Shown here: piece by piece, positions 58,103 through 64,000 of the stretch
Position numbering within the stretch: the first letter of the stretch is position 1
Layout of the letters: each line of letters opens with the position of its first letter
Source of the DNA: Pseudomonadota bacterium
GTDB lineage: Bacteria > Pseudomonadota > Gammaproteobacteria > Burkholderiales > Burkholderiaceae_C
DNA: 64,000 nucleotides
Assembly (NCBI GenBank): GCA_021805805.1
Contig: JAJZEB010000006.1
Span: 1 to 64,000, forward strand
Direction of reading: 5' to 3'
Position numbers and translations under genes: made by a program
Notes under the pieces: generated by a model
Told to the model about the DNA's origin: nothing
Seen by the model: the letters and a program-made list of their open reading frames with translations, nothing else
Databases searched by the model: none

Positions 58103-59209
58103 ATGAACAGATTGACCGTAGCGCGCGAAGCCCTGCTGAAGGGCCTGGCCAGCGTGGCAGGCATCGTCGAGCGTCGCCAGACCCTGCCGGTGCTGGCCAA
58201 TGTTCTGATGCAACCCGCAAACGGCGACCTGACGTTGACCAGCAGCGACATGGAAATCCAGATGTGCATGCGCACCACGCTGGGCGACAGCACCGCGCAG
58301 CAGGCGACGACGGTCAATGCGCGCAAGCTGATCGACATCCTGCGCTCGGCTCCTGCCGCCGAAGCGACGCTCGAGTGGGGGGAAGGCAAGTTCACCGTGC
58401 GTTGCGGCAAGTCGCGTTTTTCTCTGCAGACGCTTCCGGCCGAGGACTTTCCTCTGGTCAAGGAAGCTGCCGACTACTCCGACATTCCGTTGCGCCTCGG
58501 GCAGGGACAGCTCAAGCGCATGCTCGGGCTGGTGCATTTCGCGATGGCGCAGCACGACATCCGCTACTACCTCAACGGGCTGCTGATCGTCGCCGACGGC
58601 CATCAGCTCACCCTGGTGGCCACCGATGGCCACCGCCTGGCGCTGGTCACCACCGCAGCCGAAGCCGGAATCGAACGTCGCGAGGTCATCCTGCCGCGCA
58701 AGACCGTCACCGAACTGCTGCGCCTGCTCGGCGACGGCGACGAGCCGATCGAACTGCGTTTCGCGTCGAACCAGGCACGGCTGGATTTCGGCGACCTGGA
58801 ACTGGTCAGCAAGCTGGTCGAGGGCAAGTTTCCCGACTACCAGCGGGTGGTGCCGAAAAGCCACCGCAACCACTTGCAACTTGCACGCCAGGAACTTCTA
58901 GGTGCCTTGCAGCGGGTTGCGATTCTGACCAGCGACAAGTTCAAGGGCGTGCGGCTGAACCTCGATGCCGGCGTGCTGCGCGTGTCGTCGAACAACGCCG
59001 AACAGGAGGAAGCGGTCGAGGAACTCGACGTCGACTACGCCGGCGATGCGATCGAGATCGGCTTCAACGTCGCTTACCTGATCGACGCGCTGTCGAACCT
59101 TCCCGGGGACCAGTTGCGCATCGAATTGCAGGACGGCAACAGCAGCGCGCTGATCACCATGCCCGAAGACGCCGGCTTCAAGTACGTCGTCATGCCGATG
59201 CGCATTTGA
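58103..59209 (+). CDS. dnaN: DNA polymerase III beta clamp
   Basis: TLPVLANVLMQPANGDLTLTSSDMEIQM; ALITMPEDAGFKYVVMPMRI C-terminus. Confidence 0.98.
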   Translation: MNRLTVAREALLKGLASVAGIVERRQTLPVLANVLMQPANGDLTLTSSDMEIQMCMRTTLGDSTAQQATTVNARKLIDILRSAPAAEATLEWGEGKFTVRCGKSRFSLQTLPAEDFPLVKEAADYSDIPLRLGQGQLKRMLGLVHFAMAQHDIRYYLNGLLIVADGHQLTLVATDGHRLALVTTAAEAGIERREVILPRKTVTELLRLLGDGDEPIELRFASNQARLDFGDLELVSKLVEGKFPDYQRVVPKSHRNHLQLARQELLGALQRVAILTSDKFKGVRLNLDAGVLRVSSNNAEQEEAVEELDVDYAGDAIEIGFNVAYLIDALSNLPGDQLRIELQDGNSSALITMPEDAGFKYVVMPMRI

Positions 59210-61777
<2,568 letters not shown>

Positions 61778-61981
61778 GGTTGTGTCCCTGAACTCAATTG
61801 ATGTCATTTCTGGACGAAATCGATGTCAGCTTCGGGCGCACGGCAGCACCTAGGGTGCAACGTGTGAGTTCACCCTGCCAGCTTGTTCAAAGGATGTTGA
61901 GCTGGAACAGCCGACCCGTTTGCGCTGATCCTTGCGCGAACGCGAGGGTCACCGAGACGCCAAGGCTACGCAACTAGCCGC

Positions 61982-62260
61982 GGAAACGCTCCGCCCCGCG
62001 CGCTCGTTGCAACCGGCCGTCTCGTCGGGGAGGGTTTCGACCACCCGCCGCTGGACACCCTGGTGCTGGCGATGCCAATTTCTTGGAAGGGGACGTTGCA
62101 GCAGTACGCCGGGCGGCTGCATCGCGACTCAGCCTTCAAGCGCGACGCGCGCATCGTTGACGTTGTCGACACCGGCCACCCAGCGCTGTTGCGGATGTGG
62201 GAGCGGCGCCAAAGAGGATATCGGGCGATGGGGTATGTCGTCGGGGAGCCGCGGGCGTAG
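61982..62260 (+). pseudogene. Truncated C-terminal fragment of a DEAD/DEAH (type III restriction/TOTE-type) helicase
   Basis: In-frame ALVATGRLVGEGFDHPPLDTLVLAMPISWKGTLQQYAGRLHRDSAFKRDARIVDVVDTGHPALLRMWERRQRGYRAMGYVVGEPRA: helicase motifs V/VI with no N-terminal helicase upstream (gyrB ends at 61777). Confidence 0.75.
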
Positions 62261-62307
62261 TGCCCGCGGTGACGAGCGCGAATCGAAGGCGTTTCGACGG
62301 CCTACGT

Positions 62308-63315
62308 TCAGATGAATGACGAGCGGCCAAGCCTACGGGGCAGCGTGTCGAATCCGCAGAGCTCGTCGGCGGACTCGATGTCCAGTCGGGTGTGGCGCGT
62401 TTCCTCCGGCGCGGGATCCGACAACGCGAGATATGAATTGGTTGTGATTTTGTCGGGGAACACGGCCAGACAGTCGCCCTTGCCCTTGGTCGACTTGTAC
62501 AGGATTCCCTCGTAGCCGCTTGCCCTGACAATTTCAGCAAGAATCTGGCCGTTGGCCGGAAGTCCGAACTGCGCGGGGCGGCCGCGCCAGTTTGGCTCGA
62601 AAATGCTGACATACAGTTGCTGGGCCGTACGAACCATGTAAGACCGCCGGTTCGTGAGGCCGAGCCGCTTGCGCAGCGTTTTGGCGCGTTCGGGCATGTC
62701 GATGCGACGGTAGAGCTTGGCGACGGCGTCAAGAGCAGTTGGGGTCCGTAGATCCAGGACGTTGTCGATCCGTCCGGAGATCCTGACCACCGAGAAGCTG
62801 TCGCGTCCCGCCAATGCGAGCTCTTGCGGCGCGAGGCCGCTGGACTCGTCTGAGCGTGGGGCGGCGAATCGCTCGCGGTACGCCGTCTCGTAGTCCTCGG
62901 CCAAATAAAGGGCAGGCCAAGGCAGCAGCGTCCCTTCGTCCAGCTCGACGCCGGCATTGAAGCGTCCGCCGAACGAGCGCAGGCTTCCAGCGGCCGAGAG
63001 CGGGACAAGGCTGAACTCGTGGGGGACTATCCTCGCCCAATGCTCGATCGGCAGACTTGTGAGATGAGGTGATCCCTGGAGGGCGTCGATCAGCTGGGGC
63101 CGCAGGCGATCCCGCGCTGGACGCAGCGCAAAGAAGAGCTCTCGGCTCAGCTCTTCCAGATCGGCGGACAGGGCCTCCCAGCGCCGAAGGTCGGCAGAGG
63201 AAAAGCGATCGAGTTCGAGAATCCCAGGCGCGGCTCCAGCTGCCGGCTTGGGAGGGGGCCTTTTAGGCTTGGGCACGGCGGGCGCGTGGCGACGTCGCTG
63301 CGCGCTGATTCGCAA
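62308..63315 (-). CDS. RES domain toxin (NAD+ phosphorylase/glycohydrolase-like)
   Basis: SFGGRFNAGVELDEGTLLPWPALYLAEDYETAYRERF and GYEGILYKSTKGKGDCLAVFPD match RES features. Start uncertain; overlaps the antitoxin end. Confidence 0.85.
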   Translation of the reverse strand: MRISAQRRRHAPAVPKPKRPPPKPAAGAAPGILELDRFSSADLRRWEALSADLEELSRELFFALRPARDRLRPQLIDALQGSPHLTSLPIEHWARIVPHEFSLVPLSAAGSLRSFGGRFNAGVELDEGTLLPWPALYLAEDYETAYRERFAAPRSDESSGLAPQELALAGRDSFSVVRISGRIDNVLDLRTPTALDAVAKLYRRIDMPERAKTLRKRLGLTNRRSYMVRTAQQLYVSIFEPNWRGRPAQFGLPANGQILAEIVRASGYEGILYKSTKGKGDCLAVFPDKITTNSYLALSDPAPEETRHTRLDIESADELCGFDTLPRRLGRSSFI

Positions 63316-63688
63316 CTTGTTCAGTCATCGCATTGATGATGAATTTTCGTAGGCGCTCGTAGCGCCCCAGCCGGATCATGTCCTTGGGAGAGACGTCACC
63401 TAGCATGGGATTGCGGGTGCCAAACCAAGCAACGGTTCGCTCGACGTCACCGTCGAAGATCTGCGCGACCATGTTCATCGTGTTGCCAATCTCCTCCAGG
63501 CGATCGCGAACAGCGGCCGGCATCTGGGCATCGAAACGCACTGAGCTCACGGCGACCGACGAGAGCCGCGAGATGTCCACCTTCTTGAGTTGGAGTCGGT
63601 CCTGAACCAGCTTGGGCTGGAACGACGCACCATGCCCGAACTGCATGACGTCCGGTGGCAAGGACTCGAACAAACCCATTGCGCTCAT
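63263..63688 (-). CDS. Xre/MbcA/ParS-type antitoxin (DUF2384 toxin-binding domain)
   Basis: VAQIFDGDVERTVAWFGTRNPMLGDVSPKDMIRLGRYERLRKFIINAM; strong Shine-Dalgarno AAAGGAGG before the ATG; directly upstream of the RES gene. Confidence 0.85.
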   Translation of the reverse strand: MSAMGLFESLPPDVMQFGHGASFQPKLVQDRLQLKKVDISRLSSVAVSSVRFDAQMPAAVRDRLEEIGNTMNMVAQIFDGDVERTVAWFGTRNPMLGDVSPKDMIRLGRYERLRKFIINAMTEQVANQRAATSPRARRAQA

Positions 63689-63789
63689 CTCAACCTCCTT
63701 TGTAGCCCGACCGTGGATCAGGTCGGCCGGGGTCATCGTGCTTGCGTCAGATAGCACGATCGGAACATGATTGAACCACGGTTTCAACA

Positions 63790-63938
63790 AGAACGCTTGG
63801 CGCCCACTTTCCCCTACTTCTAGACATCATGGTCGCCGCCCGAGGGCAGATGGCCGGTCCCCAACATCGTAGGTTGCGCGCCGAGGCGCGTAGAGCTACA
63901 TGCTGTGGCATAGGCCATCAGCAAACAGGAGACCGACC
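63790..63938 (+). ncRNA. Candidate IS110 left-end bridge RNA region
   Basis: About 150 nt non-coding DNA upstream of the transposase start with short hairpins (63838-63847, 63877-63890, 63890-63899, 63900-63911). Confidence 0.4.
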
Positions 63939-64000
63939 ATGGAAAAGGGTACCAAGATACATGTGGGTTTGGACGTCCATAAGGACAGCATCACGGTGGC
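63939..64000 (+). mobile_element. IS110-family transposase, N-terminus (truncated by window end)
   Basis: MEKGTKIHVGLDVHKDSITV: DEDD transposase start typical of IS110. Confidence 0.88.

Noticed and set aside
63689-63790. Longer N-terminus of the antitoxin (MLKPWFNHVPIVLSD...)
   Set aside because: A near-perfect Shine-Dalgarno (AAAGGAGG) lies before the internal ATG at 63688, so the upstream in-frame segment is probably promoter/leader.

Overview
The window is about 64 kb of high-GC, densely coding bacterial chromosome, most like a betaproteobacterium of the Burkholderiales type (inferred from UbiK, PhaM, DUF3567, DUF3683 and gene order; not tested by search). It spans the replication origin region: mnmE-yidC-yidD-rnpA-rpmH on the minus strand diverges from dnaA-dnaN-gyrB on the plus strand. 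A nearby mnmG-rsmG-parA-parB operon has a near-consensus parS site (15/16) just upstream. The rest is mainly housekeeping and transport: porin-glnK-amtB with a sigma-54-like promoter, comM/yifB, metY, a branched-chain-type ABC transporter with an acyl-CoA ligase, an RND efflux system, split metH, a DUF3683 FAD/Fe-S oxidoreductase, hemN, kup, marC, a TSUP transporter, and phaM coupled to a FIST-domain gene. The clearest accessory region lies downstream of gyrB (about 61.8-64.0 kb): a truncated helicase C-terminus, a RES/Xre-ParS-like toxin-antitoxin pair, and the left end of an IS110-family element whose 5' non-coding region could encode a bridge RNA. The best candidates for undescribed biology are (i) an intergenic structured RNA with a strong terminator at about 38.87-39.05 kb, (ii) the FIST-PhaM coupled pair, (iii) the Crp/Fnr-DUF2892-TSUP locus with a CRP-like palindrome, and (iv) the IS110 leader. 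No CRISPR array, tRNA or rRNA was recognised. All calls come from reading the sequence and motif recall; no database search was run.
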